Source of the DNA: Marinobacter sediminum
GTDB taxonomy: Bacteria > Pseudomonadota > Gammaproteobacteria > Pseudomonadales > Oleiphilaceae
DNA: 64,000 nucleotides
Direction: 5' to 3'
Assembly: GCF_023657445.1 (NCBI RefSeq)
Contig: NZ_JAGTWY010000001.1
Location: 744,001-808,000 of the forward strand
The position numbers and the translations under genes are program-made. The notes beneath the pieces were generated by a model that worked only from the letters and a program-made list of their open reading frames with translations, was not told the DNA's origin and made no database searches. Below are positions 19,024 to 27,243 of this stretch, piece after piece (within the stretch, counting starts at the first letter, position 1; every line of letters begins with the position of its first letter).

Positions 19024-20070
19024 ATGTCAGAAATGCCCAATTCCCATCAAGCCCTGCTCCGAATTCATCACTCGCTAAAAGGGCGGCTTGCTCTGCTCGG
19101 CGTTCGTTCGTCTTCTCTGCTTGAGAAGTTGCCGTCGGGCGGTATGGCTATGAGTGAGCATGCTGGTCATGCGGGTGAGATGGCGAATTTTGCCAATTGG
19201 CAGGTGTGTTTTGGCTACGATGACCCTGACCTGAAACCGGCCAATTTCGATACAGTTGTAGTTTTTCTGCCAAAAGCACGGGCAGAACTGGATCTGAGGC
19301 TGGCTCTCGCGCGCTGGTTGTCCGCCGCCGGTGCAACCGTGATCCTTCTGGGCGAGAAGAAGGAGGGCATTGCGGGAGCGGTAAAGCAACTCAAAGCTAT
19401 CGCACCCGAGGCAACCAAAATTGACAGCGCCCGTCACTGTCAGGTTTGGAGTGCTATGGGTATTGAGCCTCTCATCTCGTTTGATTTGGCGGAGTGGATG
19501 GTGTGGCACAGGATTGAGTGCGCCGGAGTTTCTGTGAATGTGGCGGGATTGCCTGGTATCTTCAGTCAGGGCGAGCTTGATGGCGGTACGGCTATTCTGC
19601 TGGAAACACTGGCTCACACGCCACTCAGATCTGACCATGTGCTCGACTTCGCTTGTGGTGCTGGCGTGATCGGTGCCTGGCTTCAATCCTGGCAGCGTGA
19701 GCGGGGTGAGGGGCAGTCTGCCGTGGACGGTGTGGATGTGCAGTCCCAGGCAGTCATTTGTGCCCGTGCGACCTATGAGCGTGCAGGGGCAACCGGAAAG
19801 ATAACCGCGTCGGATGGTCTGGCTCGAATTGAAGGGGTCTGGCCGGCGATTGTCACCAACCCGCCGTTTCACAGCGGGGTAAAAACGGACACCTCCATGA
19901 CTGAAAATTTCCTGCGGGATGTCTCTCGTCATCTGAAGTCACGGGGCGAACTGCGCCTCGTTGCCAACAGTTTTTTGCCCTACGAGTCCCTGATCAAGCG
20001 ATTTATCGGGCCCGTCGAACGCCTTTACGAAGACCGTCGGTTTACCGTCTATCGGGCGATAAGACGGTAG
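19024..20070 (+). CDS. rsmC: 16S rRNA (guanine(1207)-N2)-methyltransferase RsmC
   Basis: SAM-dependent methyltransferase for G1207 of 16S rRNA (348 aa; E. coli RsmC is about 343). Two-domain layout: an N-terminal degenerate methyltransferase-like domain (WLSAAGATVILLGEKKEGI) and a C-terminal catalytic domain with the SAM motif VLDFACGAGVIGAWL and the catalytic NPPF motif in IVTNPPFHSGVKTD near residue 279. The tail LRLVANSFLPYESLIKRFIG is typical. Its relative rlmG follows after 176 bases. Confidence 0.94.
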   Translation: MSEMPNSHQALLRIHHSLKGRLALLGVRSSSLLEKLPSGGMAMSEHAGHAGEMANFANWQVCFGYDDPDLKPANFDTVVVFLPKARAELDLRLALARWLSAAGATVILLGEKKEGIAGAVKQLKAIAPEATKIDSARHCQVWSAMGIEPLISFDLAEWMVWHRIECAGVSVNVAGLPGIFSQGELDGGTAILLETLAHTPLRSDHVLDFACGAGVIGAWLQSWQRERGEGQSAVDGVDVQSQAVICARATYERAGATGKITASDGLARIEGVWPAIVTNPPFHSGVKTDTSMTENFLRDVSRHLKSRGELRLVANSFLPYESLIKRFIGPVERLYEDRRFTVYRAIRR

Positions 20071-20095
20071 CGAAGCGTTTTCGGAACCCTGAACG

Positions 20096-20200
20096 AAAAA
20101 AGCCCCTGGGGTAAGGGGCAAAAGGTTCGCGTCCAAAACAGCGGAGCCAACCGGAAACGGGGTTTGCTATGAACACCTCCTAACTTAGGGTTAATTTCTA
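20096..20200 (-). ncRNA. Possible minus-strand small RNA or leader with intrinsic terminator
   Basis: Read on the minus strand, this gap contains a near-perfect Shine-Dalgarno AGGAGGTG (20181 down to 20174), about 55 bases of sequence, then a hairpin GCCCCT/AGGGGC (20119-20114 with 20107-20102) directly followed by six U. That is a good intrinsic terminator only in the minus direction. No ATG, GTG or TTG lies at suitable distance after the Shine-Dalgarno sequence; the codon there is ATA. No minus-strand coding gene is nearby that the terminator could serve. This could be a small RNA or a decayed small gene. Promoter not identified; limits approximate. Confidence 0.3.
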
Positions 20201-20246
20201 GAGTAATCAGCCTAGAATGGCGCCTTTGTGATGAATTTCCTGCTGG

Positions 20247-21395
20247 ATGCCTGAAATGACAACTGCAGTGCTTGATGTTCCCGGTGGTCAGCTGACCTTG
20301 TCCCGGCCCGGTGGCGGCCCATCTCTAAAGGCCTGGGACGCGGCTGACGAACTGCTGGTGCAGTCCGCATGCCAGAGGCTGGCCGGGATCGATAAACCCA
20401 GGGTTCTGGTTGTTGATGACCAGTTTGGGGCGCTAACTCTGGGTCTTCAGACGTTTGGCCCTGATGTTGTGGCTGATAGCGCCCTGTTCCAGAGTGCGCT
20501 TGCTCACAATGCCCGGCTGAACCCGCACGCCTCGTTTTCTCCTGTTGTCTATAGCTGGCTGAATCCGCCGGAAGGCCGCTACGATGCCGTCGTTCTGAGA
20601 ATCCCGAGGCACGGCGATTACCTGGCATGGCTGCTACGCTGGATAAATGGTGCCCTTGTCGAGGGCGGGGTAGTTCTCGCCGGAGGTATGATCAAGCACC
20701 TTCCGGACCGAAGTGTGGACGTATTCGCGCAGGCGGTGCACACGGAAGAGGTTTGTCCGGCAAAGAAAAAGGCACGGGTCGTAATCTGCCGGCGTGGCGA
20801 GGTCGGGCTGGCAGGGTGGCAAGCGGAGTGGAAAGGGTATGCCCTTGACGGCTCCGGCCTGAGTGTTCAGGCGTTGCCGGCCGTCTTCGCCCGGGAGAAA
20901 CTGGATATCGGTACCCGGCTGTTGCTTCCCCATCTTCGGGAAACCCTTTCGGGGTTGGCTGCGGGAGCCAGGGTTCTCGACCTGGCTTGTGGTAACGGTG
21001 TGGTGGGTCTGAGCGCACTTTTTATACGTCCGGACCTGTCACTGACCTTCAGTGATGTGTCCAGCCAGGCGGTCGTCAGTGCGCGGCGCAATGCCTCTGT
21101 GGCGTTTCCGGGTGTGCAACCGGCATTTGAACATGAGGATGGAATTCCAGAGCGATCAACCGTTTTCGAGCGGATTCTTCTGAATCCGCCATTCCATGAA
21201 GGCGGCGTTGTCGGGGATCATATTGCCCTGCGTTTGTTTGAGCAGGCCTCAAGGCACCTTGCACCAGGGGGGCGTTTACTGATGGTGGGCAATCGCCATC
21301 TGGGATATCACCGCAGCTTGCGCAGGTTTTTTCCGCAGGTTCGCCAGTTGGATGCCAGCCCCAAGTTTGTGGTTCTTGAGGCCAGCCTCAAATAA
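20247..21395 (+). CDS. rlmG: 23S rRNA (guanine(1835)-N2)-methyltransferase RlmG
   Basis: SAM-dependent methyltransferase acting on G1835 of 23S rRNA (382 aa). The N-terminal domain shows the RlmG pattern LKAWDAADELLVQSA and VLVVDDQFGALTLGLQ. C-terminal domain carries SAM motif VLDLACGNGVVGLSALF (about residue 244) and catalytic LLNPPFHEGG (about residue 312). The VGNRHLGYHRSLRRFF tail is characteristic of RlmG rather than RsmC. ATG at 20247 is used; Met4 at 20256 is possible. A -10-like TAGAAT lies at 20213-20218. Confidence 0.93.
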   Translation: MPEMTTAVLDVPGGQLTLSRPGGGPSLKAWDAADELLVQSACQRLAGIDKPRVLVVDDQFGALTLGLQTFGPDVVADSALFQSALAHNARLNPHASFSPVVYSWLNPPEGRYDAVVLRIPRHGDYLAWLLRWINGALVEGGVVLAGGMIKHLPDRSVDVFAQAVHTEEVCPAKKKARVVICRRGEVGLAGWQAEWKGYALDGSGLSVQALPAVFAREKLDIGTRLLLPHLRETLSGLAAGARVLDLACGNGVVGLSALFIRPDLSLTFSDVSSQAVVSARRNASVAFPGVQPAFEHEDGIPERSTVFERILLNPPFHEGGVVGDHIALRLFEQASRHLAPGGRLLMVGNRHLGYHRSLRRFFPQVRQLDASPKFVVLEASLK

Positions 21396-21405
21396 CGCGG
21401 TCCGA

Positions 21406-22026
21406 TCAAAGCGCCGTGGATGGCTGGTCGTAGCCAAGTCGAGCGAGGGTATCGACAATGGTCTGGGTCTGGCTGTCGATCTCGATATTGACCCGGTCTC
21501 CCTCCCGTGCCCTGCCAAAGATTGTTGCCCTGAGGGTCTCCGGGATCAGGTGCACATTGAACCGGTTACCCTTGACCTCGCCAATAGTCAGGCTTGCGCC
21601 ATTAATGGCAATGTAACCCTTCGGAAAAACATACCGGGTCCACTCATCGGGCACTTCAAACCAGAGAGTAACGTTATTCTCCGGGCGCTGAATCTCAACG
21701 ATGGTAGCCGTGGTGTGAATATGTCCAGAGAGGAGGTGTCCGCCAATTTCATCGCCGATCCTGGCTGCTCGTTCAAAGTTGATTTCATCTCCCGGCTTGA
21801 GGTCTCCCAGGGTAGTCAGCCGCAGGGTTTCCTGCATGGCATCAAAGAACAGGGCATTGTTGTCCTGGCGTGTGACCGTCAGGCAGGTGCCGTTGATGGC
21901 TACCGATGCACCGATGGTAACGCCCTCGACCTTTTCCTGTGGAAAGCGGATCACAAAGGTGCTCAACCCCGGAGACGAGGTGATTTCATCGACCGTTGCA
22001 ATGCCTTGAACAATACCTGTGAACAT
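21406..22026 (-). CDS. ribE: Riboflavin synthase, alpha subunit
   Basis: Converts two 6,7-dimethyl-8-ribityllumazine molecules to riboflavin (206 aa). Two lumazine-binding barrels are visible: MFTGIVQGIATV ... GTCLTVTRQ and GGHLLSGHIHTTATIVEI ... GASLTIGEV. The sequence follows the E. coli type enzyme, including the C-terminal trimerisation helix (TQTIVDTLARLGYD). It stands alone here, convergent with rlmG, with no other rib genes. I looked for an FMN riboswitch in the upstream 190 bases and did not see its conserved core. Confidence 0.93.
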   Translation of the reverse strand: MFTGIVQGIATVDEITSSPGLSTFVIRFPQEKVEGVTIGASVAINGTCLTVTRQDNNALFFDAMQETLRLTTLGDLKPGDEINFERAARIGDEIGGHLLSGHIHTTATIVEIQRPENNVTLWFEVPDEWTRYVFPKGYIAINGASLTIGEVKGNRFNVHLIPETLRATIFGRAREGDRVNIEIDSQTQTIVDTLARLGYDQPSTAL

Positions 22027-22218
22027 AACCAGACCTCTTGGGGTGAATACTCGTTTGGCACGGTGGCAAAGGATAGCGAGCAGTTACGTCATTGCCAAGG
22101 CCGCCGGCGCTGGACTGGACTGTTGCAGGGGTATTACTCAAGAATGGAGTCTGGTGGCCGATAATATAAAAAGAGCGTGTTGTTAACGCTAAACCACGTC
22201 TGTTACGGACAATTGCGC

Positions 22219-23118
22219 ATGGCCGAAAACCAGAGAACTGTCCAGTCAGCTACAGAACCCGACGAGGGAGCCGTTTTGCGGCCAGGCCGGGCGGCCGACC
22301 CTGTGCCGCAAGGCTCCCGGGTAGCAGTATCAGAGGTTTCCCGGGGAAATGAAGAGAGTCCTGGAGTGGCCAGCACCGAGCGCGCGCCGGCACGAGCACC
22401 TCGGGTAGCGGAGGAGAGTGAGCCACACTCTTCAGAACCCCTAACCGGAGAAACCCCTGGTGCCGGCATTGAACAGACACTGGCAGAGTCCAGGCAGCGT
22501 AAGCTCAGATTACTGCTGCGCCAGTGTGACAGGGTGTTGCTGATGGACTTCGATTTACTGGCCATGAACGACTGGCCGGATAATTACACCCTGGCGAGGG
22601 CCCGACGTAGCCGCGACTTCTGGCTGTTCGGAGCTCTGGTTGCCGCCATCGTTTTTCTCAGTGGCCTGAGCGGCTTTGTGCCAGCTTGGGTTGCAGGTAC
22701 CGGCTTCGGTCTCTTCGTGGTCATCCTGTTGCTGGGAGTGCCGTCGATAAGGCGCATTTACAGTTCAAAGCCCTCATATCTCGATGTCATTATCAAGCGC
22801 CAGAGAATGTTAAGGGATGCGCGCCGTCATGTAGCTCATCTTGAAGGCGATGACGGATTGATCTGGCAATGCGCGCGCATGGCGGAATTCAGTCCGGCCC
22901 TGAAAAATACCCGGTTCAGCGACTTGCTCAGGTTATCTGAGCGCCATTCGTTGCCACGCCATCTTTCGCGGCGTGAACACGTGCGACTTTATCTTATTTA
23001 TCTTCTTGAAGCTGAGAAGGCCTATGGCCGGGTACAGAAAGCCTTTTTCGAGGGGAACCAGGTTGCCATTGACCGGGGATGGCAAAACGTCGTGGCGGAG
23101 CCTGAGACCAGAACTTGA
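22219..23118 (+). CDS. Hypothetical protein with two transmembrane helices
   Basis: 299-aa protein of no family I recognise. The first about 90 residues are disordered and rich in Glu, Ala, Pro and Arg. A basic amphipathic stretch (RQRKLRLLLRQCDRVLLMD) comes next, then two adjacent hydrophobic helices around residues 136-177 (FWLFGALVAAIVFLSGL and GTGFGLFVVILLLGVP), then a C-terminal cytoplasmic helical region rich in Arg and Leu. ATG at 22219 is chosen over a GTG at 22177 that extends the frame by 14 codons. The psrA promoter begins at its stop codon. Confidence 0.7.
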   Translation: MAENQRTVQSATEPDEGAVLRPGRAADPVPQGSRVAVSEVSRGNEESPGVASTERAPARAPRVAEESEPHSSEPLTGETPGAGIEQTLAESRQRKLRLLLRQCDRVLLMDFDLLAMNDWPDNYTLARARRSRDFWLFGALVAAIVFLSGLSGFVPAWVAGTGFGLFVVILLLGVPSIRRIYSSKPSYLDVIIKRQRMLRDARRHVAHLEGDDGLIWQCARMAEFSPALKNTRFSDLLRLSERHSLPRHLSRREHVRLYLIYLLEAEKAYGRVQKAFFEGNQVAIDRGWQNVVAEPETRT

Positions 23119-23143
23119 CATATATGTGCTTCAAACGTATGTT
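23115..23143 (+). promoter_or_regulatory. psrA promoter (sigma70)
   Basis: A perfect -35 TTGACA (23115-23120), a 17-base spacer and -10 TATGTT (23138-23143). The -35 overlaps the stop codon of the upstream gene. The -10 lies inside the first PsrA box, so repressor binding would block RNA polymerase. Confidence 0.75.
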
Positions 23144-23158
23144 TCAAACAGACGTTTG
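23132..23158 (+). promoter_or_regulatory. Two overlapping PsrA operator boxes
   Basis: The published PsrA motif is (G/C)AAAC-N2-4-GTTT(G/C). Here CAAAC-GTAT-GTTTC occupies 23132-23145 and CAAAC-AGAC-GTTTG occupies 23145-23158. The two boxes share base 23145. Both lie between the promoter and the psrA ATG at 23179, indicating autorepression. Confidence 0.75.
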
Positions 23159-23178
23159 CTAGAGGCGCTGATAATAAA

Positions 23179-23856
23179 ATGGCTCAGTCTGATACCGTTG
23201 ACCGGATACTTGATGCAGCCGAAGAGCTGTTTGCTGATCGGGGTTTTTCCGAAACTTCGCTCAGGATGATTACCAGTAAGGCTAAAGTTAATCTGGCCGC
23301 TGTCAATTACCACTTTGGTTCAAAGAACGCGCTTATTCACGCCGTGTTTGCCCGTTTTCTCACGCCGTTTTCCGCGACTCTTGAAAATGCCTTTGATGAG
23401 CTGGAAGAACGGTGCGATGGCAAGCCCGCCACGTTGAATCAGACGCTTTGGGCCCTTACCGAAAGTGCCGTGCGAATGCCTCAGCGCAATGAGAAGGGGA
23501 TATCCATCTTCATGCGTCTTCTCGGGCTGGCCTACACACAGTCACAGGGGCATCTCCGGAAGTTTCTGGAGCAGGAATACGGCCAGCCGTTTAGCCGTTT
23601 CATGCGACTGCTGAAAGAAGCTACACCCCAATTATCTGCAGTGGACAGGTACTGGCGAATTCAGTTTATGCTGGGCGCGACCGCGTTTACCATGTCCAGC
23701 AGTGACGCCCTGCGCGATATTCTCCAGAACAAACTGGGTGTCGAAACAACGGTGCAGGAAATTGCAGCGCGCCTGGTCCCCTTCCTTGCCGCTGGTATGC
23801 AAGCCGAAGACACCATGCTCTTACCCTCTGGCAGCGGCAAGGCCTCTGTTGCCTGA
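23179..23856 (+). CDS. psrA: TetR-family fatty-acid-responsive regulator PsrA
   Basis: Dimeric TetR-type repressor (225 aa). In Pseudomonas PsrA senses long-chain fatty acids, represses its own gene and beta-oxidation genes, and activates rpoS. The DNA-binding domain (residues 5-50: TVDRILDAAEELFADRGFSETSLRMITSKA, then VNLAAVNYHFGSK) and the ligand domain (IFMRLLGLAYTQSQGHLRKFLEQEYG, FMLGATAFTMS) agree closely with P. aeruginosa PsrA. Operator boxes matching the PsrA motif overlap its promoter. Neighbourhood (thioinosine phosphorylase, mfd, gap, nqr downstream) also matches Pseudomonas as I recall it. Confidence 0.9.
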   Translation: MAQSDTVDRILDAAEELFADRGFSETSLRMITSKAKVNLAAVNYHFGSKNALIHAVFARFLTPFSATLENAFDELEERCDGKPATLNQTLWALTESAVRMPQRNEKGISIFMRLLGLAYTQSQGHLRKFLEQEYGQPFSRFMRLLKEATPQLSAVDRYWRIQFMLGATAFTMSSSDALRDILQNKLGVETTVQEIAARLVPFLAAGMQAEDTMLLPSGSGKASVA

Positions 23857-23905
23857 GATGAGTGCTCTCGGTTAGGCTTCTTTCTGGCATTGGCCTGAAG
23901 GGAGC

Positions 23906-24415
23906 TTGACCGGTTTGAGTAACGAGCGCATTACCGCCCCACGAATTGACATCAATCTGGACCGGCAGACGCTAACCCTGCATGACGGATCTGGATCGGT
24001 GTCAGTGCGATATTCCGTTTCCACCGCTCTTAATGGTGCAGGCGAGCAGGACAGCAGTGGCTGTACGCCTCGCGGGGATCACTATGTCCGGGCTATGGTA
24101 GGTAAGGGGATGCCGCCTTGTACCGTATTCAAGGCGCGCCGGCCGACAGGTGAGATCTACAATCCCCAGCTCGCAGCACAGAACCCCCAAAGGGACTGGA
24201 TCCTGAGCCGAATTCTCTGGCTTTGCGGTCTCGAGCCCGGTAAAAACCGCGGCCCCGGGGTCGATACTTTCCGTCGCTTCATATACATTCACGGCACGCC
24301 TGACACTGAGCCCATGGGTATCCCCAAATCTCATGGCTGTGTCCGTATGCGCAATGCCGATGTTATTGACCTGTTCGAAAGGGTCAGCCCCGGTACTGCC
24401 GTTTTTATCCGTTGA
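23906..24415 (+). CDS. L,D-transpeptidase (YkuD) domain protein without signal peptide
   Basis: Small protein (169 aa) that is almost entirely a YkuD catalytic domain. The active-site motif is HGTP ... IPKSHGCVRMRNADVIDL with the nucleophilic Cys near residue 146. The N-terminus (ITAPRIDINLDRQTLTLHDG) goes straight into the fold; no signal peptide or anchor is visible, although family members act on peptidoglycan in the periplasm. No ATG fits: TTG at 23906 or TTG at 23915 must be used, after an AGGGAG motif at about 23898-23903. The stop is followed closely by the MscS gene. Confidence 0.88.
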   Translation: MTGLSNERITAPRIDINLDRQTLTLHDGSGSVSVRYSVSTALNGAGEQDSSGCTPRGDHYVRAMVGKGMPPCTVFKARRPTGEIYNPQLAAQNPQRDWILSRILWLCGLEPGKNRGPGVDTFRRFIYIHGTPDTEPMGIPKSHGCVRMRNADVIDLFERVSPGTAVFIR

Positions 24416-24438
24416 ACCAGAGTGATCAGAGGGATTCG

Positions 24439-25644
24439 ATGATCCAAGAAGCGCTTTCCATGCTTAATGGCTGGATTGAGAATTTCGGCCTGCTGTCCCA
24501 GGGCTGGCGTGCCGGTATTGTTGTGTTTGCACTGGTATTTGGTACCGCAACGGTCGCCTATATTGCCAGCCATATTATCTGGGCTCTTGAGCGCAAGTTC
24601 AGTAATACCCGAAACCTCTGGGACGACGCTGTCCTCCATGCCGTGCGAAAGCCCGTGGTGGCTTTCGTTTGGTTGCAGGGCGTGTACTGGGCCGCCGAAG
24701 TTGCCCACCATTTTTCAAAAGCCGAGGTTTTCAAGGCCAACGATACCGTTCTGCAGATTGGCTTTATCTGGATTTTCGTCTGGTCGATTCTGCGTGCCAT
24801 CAAGGAGGGGGAGAAGATCCTTGTCTCGCCGCTGAAGATGGAAACGCCGATGGACTACACCACGGTCAATGCGGTAAGCAAGCTCTCCCGGGCCGTTGTC
24901 ATTATTACCGCAGTGCTGATTGCCATGCAGTCACTCGGTTACAGTATTTCCGGTGTGCTGGCTTTTGGTGGTGTCGGTGGCATTGCAGTTGGTTTTGCGG
25001 CCAAGGATTTGCTGGCAAATTTCTTTGGCGGATTCATTATCCACCTGGACCGCCCGTTCAAGGTCGGAGACTGGGTGCGCTCGCCGGACCGGAACATAGA
25101 AGGTACCGTTGAGCATATCGGCTGGCGGCTGACTACGCTCAGGACCTTTGACAAGCGCCCGCTCTATGTGCCGAATGCAACATTCACAACGATCGCCGTA
25201 GAAAACCCTTCCCGCATGACCAACCGGCGTATTTCCGAAACCATTGGTATACGGTATGCCGACGTCAGCCAGATGGCCGCGATAGTCTCCGATGTTCGTT
25301 CCATGCTGGAGAGCCATGAAGAGATCGACAGTGATCAAACACTGATCGTGAACTTCCTCGCCTTCAATGCGTCGTCACTGGATATCATGGTATACGCCTT
25401 CACCAAGACCACCCAGTGGGTTCTTTTCCATGAAATAAAGCAGGATGTCCTGCTGAAGATCAGCGAGGTTATTGAGGGGCACGGTGCTGAAGTCGCTTTC
25501 CCGACTCGTACATTGCATTTGGCGGATGGCTTGCCAGCATCAGGTCAGCGTGAAACGCAGCAGGCCAAAGGCTCTGAAACCGGATCGGACCGGACGTCGG
25601 GGTCCGACCAACCCACCGAATCCGGAGATACAGACGCAGAATGA
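24439..25644 (+). CDS. MscS-family mechanosensitive channel
   Basis: Small-conductance mechanosensitive channel homologue (401 aa), which opens under membrane tension to release solutes in hypo-osmotic shock. N-terminal helices about residues 17-40, 70-85 and 105-120, then the pore helix and beta domain: LAFGGVGGIAVGFAAKDLLANFFGG and DRPFKVGDWV. The C-terminal about 40 residues are polar and disordered. ATG at 24439 has GAGGG in front; the frame is open back to a TTG at 24412 overlapping the preceding stop. Its own stop overlaps the next gene (ATGA). Confidence 0.9.
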   Translation: MIQEALSMLNGWIENFGLLSQGWRAGIVVFALVFGTATVAYIASHIIWALERKFSNTRNLWDDAVLHAVRKPVVAFVWLQGVYWAAEVAHHFSKAEVFKANDTVLQIGFIWIFVWSILRAIKEGEKILVSPLKMETPMDYTTVNAVSKLSRAVVIITAVLIAMQSLGYSISGVLAFGGVGGIAVGFAAKDLLANFFGGFIIHLDRPFKVGDWVRSPDRNIEGTVEHIGWRLTTLRTFDKRPLYVPNATFTTIAVENPSRMTNRRISETIGIRYADVSQMAAIVSDVRSMLESHEEIDSDQTLIVNFLAFNASSLDIMVYAFTKTTQWVLFHEIKQDVLLKISEVIEGHGAEVAFPTRTLHLADGLPASGQRETQQAKGSETGSDRTSGSDQPTESGDTDAE

Positions 25645-26429
25645 CCTTTTCCTCAGCAAACCATCCCGTTGGTATCATTGGTGGAACCGGACTGACGACG
25701 CTGTCAGGTCTGGAAATCATTGGGCAGCAGCAGGTGGATACAGCCTGGGGTTCGCCCTCTGCAGGCCTGGTGGAGGGGCGTCTCGGCGATCAGCCGGTCA
25801 TTTTTCTCTCCCGTCATGGCAACCCGCATCGAATCCCTCCGCACCAGGTGAACTATCGGGCCAACATCCAGGCTCTCTTCGAAGCCGGTGTGCGAACAGT
25901 CGTCGGGGTGAATGCAGTCGGGGGCATACATCGTGATATGGGGCCTGCTCACATCGTGATTCCAGACCAGATCATTGACTATACCTGGGGGCGTCCCAGC
26001 ACCTTTTTCGAGGGTGAGCTGGATGAAGTGACTCACATTGATTTCACCTGGCCCTATGATGGCGATGCCCGTCAGATCCTGACTGATGCGGCAGGCGGGA
26101 GCGGGGCGCCTTTCTCGGATTTTGGCGTATATGGAGCGACCCAGGGGCCGCGACTCGAGACCGCTGCGGAAATTCGTCGTTTGGAACGGGATGGCTGTGA
26201 CCTGGTCGGGATGACGGGTATGCCGGAAGCCGTCCTGGCAGCCGAGCTGGGTATGCGTTACGTCTGTCTGGGGCTTGTGGTTAACTGGGCAGCCGGAAAA
26301 TCAGAACACATTATTACCATGGCTGAAATTGAAGAGGCCATCGAGAAGGGTATGTCCGGGGTTAAGAGCATACTTGAGATTTCGATGGCCGGTCTCGGAG
26401 AGCTTACTCCGTTGTCTCGATCTTCTTGA
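25641..26429 (+). CDS. S-methyl-5'-thioinosine phosphorylase (MTIP)
   Basis: Purine nucleoside phosphorylase of the MTAP/PNP family (262 aa), which cleaves methylthioinosine to hypoxanthine and methylthioribose-1-phosphate in polyamine by-product salvage. It follows P. aeruginosa PA3004 closely: GIIGGTGLT, SRHGNPHRIPPHQVNYRANI, NAVGGIH, TQGPRLETAAEI, MTGMPEAVLAAEL. LVVNWAAGKS has Asn (about residue 214) where MTAPs have Asp, consistent with preference for 6-oxopurines. Start overlaps the mscS stop by four bases. The last 26 bases overlap the 3' end of csiV on the other strand. Confidence 0.9.
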   Translation: MTFSSANHPVGIIGGTGLTTLSGLEIIGQQQVDTAWGSPSAGLVEGRLGDQPVIFLSRHGNPHRIPPHQVNYRANIQALFEAGVRTVVGVNAVGGIHRDMGPAHIVIPDQIIDYTWGRPSTFFEGELDEVTHIDFTWPYDGDARQILTDAAGGSGAPFSDFGVYGATQGPRLETAAEIRRLERDGCDLVGMTGMPEAVLAAELGMRYVCLGLVVNWAAGKSEHIITMAEIEEAIEKGMSGVKSILEISMAGLGELTPLSRSS

Positions 26430-27243
26430 AGAAAACGAGGACGCCGATAGTGGGGGAGTCGAGAAAGTGGATCTCCTCGCTTCGCATGCGTCGGGTCTCG
26501 CGAATCCAGGTCAGCAATTCCAGAGGCACCGGGGGTTTGGCCTTGGCAGTGTCCCTGCCGGTTGCCAGGCTGCCAATGTCGCTGTCTGCCGTTTCGTTCT
26601 CGACGGAAGAGTCGGTTGTTGGCTCTGCCGCTGTTTGTTCGGTTGCAGGCTCTGAGGGCACGGACACAGGCATATCGTCTGACTGTTGCCAGTGGTTCAG
26701 GTGAACGCCAACATGCAGATACCTCTGACGATCAATGGTGATGGTTCCTTCGATTTCCCGAACTCCTGCACCTTCCAGCCAATCGCCGATGGCGACACGA
26801 AGCGGTTTGCCCTCGTAGTCGGGAGGGAAGGCTTCGTACCAGCCAGCGCTCACCAGCACGTGATAGCGACCGCTGCGTTCCAGGCGCTGGGCCGCAGAAT
26901 TGAGATGGAGCTCGTTATCCGGGACGAGTTCCAGCGTGCTTTCTGTCGTCCCGTCCTGCGCTACTGACCACAGTAATTCTTCGGTTTCGGGAGCAGTCTC
27001 AACTGCCCGGTCTGACATCTGCTCATTCACGGATTCCGGATCGATAATCCGTTCCAGAATGATGAACTCCGCCCGATAGTAATCATCGGGAATCTCTTCG
27101 GCGGACGTTTCCGGCTCTTGTGCATGGCCTGCCAGAGACCATGCCAGCAACAGGGCCGTGGCCAGTAAGCGTGCCGTCCGCAGGCACCAGCGATTACCAT
27201 AAATCTGCAAAGGTTCTACTCCACGTGTGATTCGGGCTTTCAT
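26404..27243 (-). CDS. csiV: CsiV-family periplasmic protein
   Basis: Secreted protein of the CsiV family (279 aa), described in Vibrio as a peptidoglycan-binding protein needed for the response to D-amino-acid growth inhibition. A long basic N-terminus leads into a hydrophobic signal segment (about residues 22-40, ending GHAQ). The mature protein starts YYRAEFIILERI, typical of the family, and includes SAGWYEAFPPDY and HVGVHLNHW. A middle linker (about residues 195-240) is Glu/Thr/Ser-rich. It overlaps the mfd stop by four bases, so it is translated after mfd. Confidence 0.85.
   Translation of the reverse strand: MKARITRGVEPLQIYGNRWCLRTARLLATALLLAWSLAGHAQEPETSAEEIPDDYYRAEFIILERIIDPESVNEQMSDRAVETAPETEELLWSVAQDGTTESTLELVPDNELHLNSAAQRLERSGRYHVLVSAGWYEAFPPDYEGKPLRVAIGDWLEGAGVREIEGTITIDRQRYLHVGVHLNHWQQSDDMPVSVPSEPATEQTAAEPTTDSSVENETADSDIGSLATGRDTAKAKPPVPLELLTWIRETRRMRSEEIHFLDSPTIGVLVFFKKIETTE

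Noticed and set aside
20102..20119. Terminator for rsmC on the plus strand
   Set aside because: The hairpin is followed by AAAAGG on the plus strand; the U-run exists only on the minus strand.
21352..22164. 270-codon plus-strand frame opposite ribE
   Set aside because: Antisense shadow; riboflavin synthase is certain on the minus strand.
22027..22176. FMN riboswitch before ribE
   Set aside because: The conserved FMN aptamer core is not visible in the upstream region.
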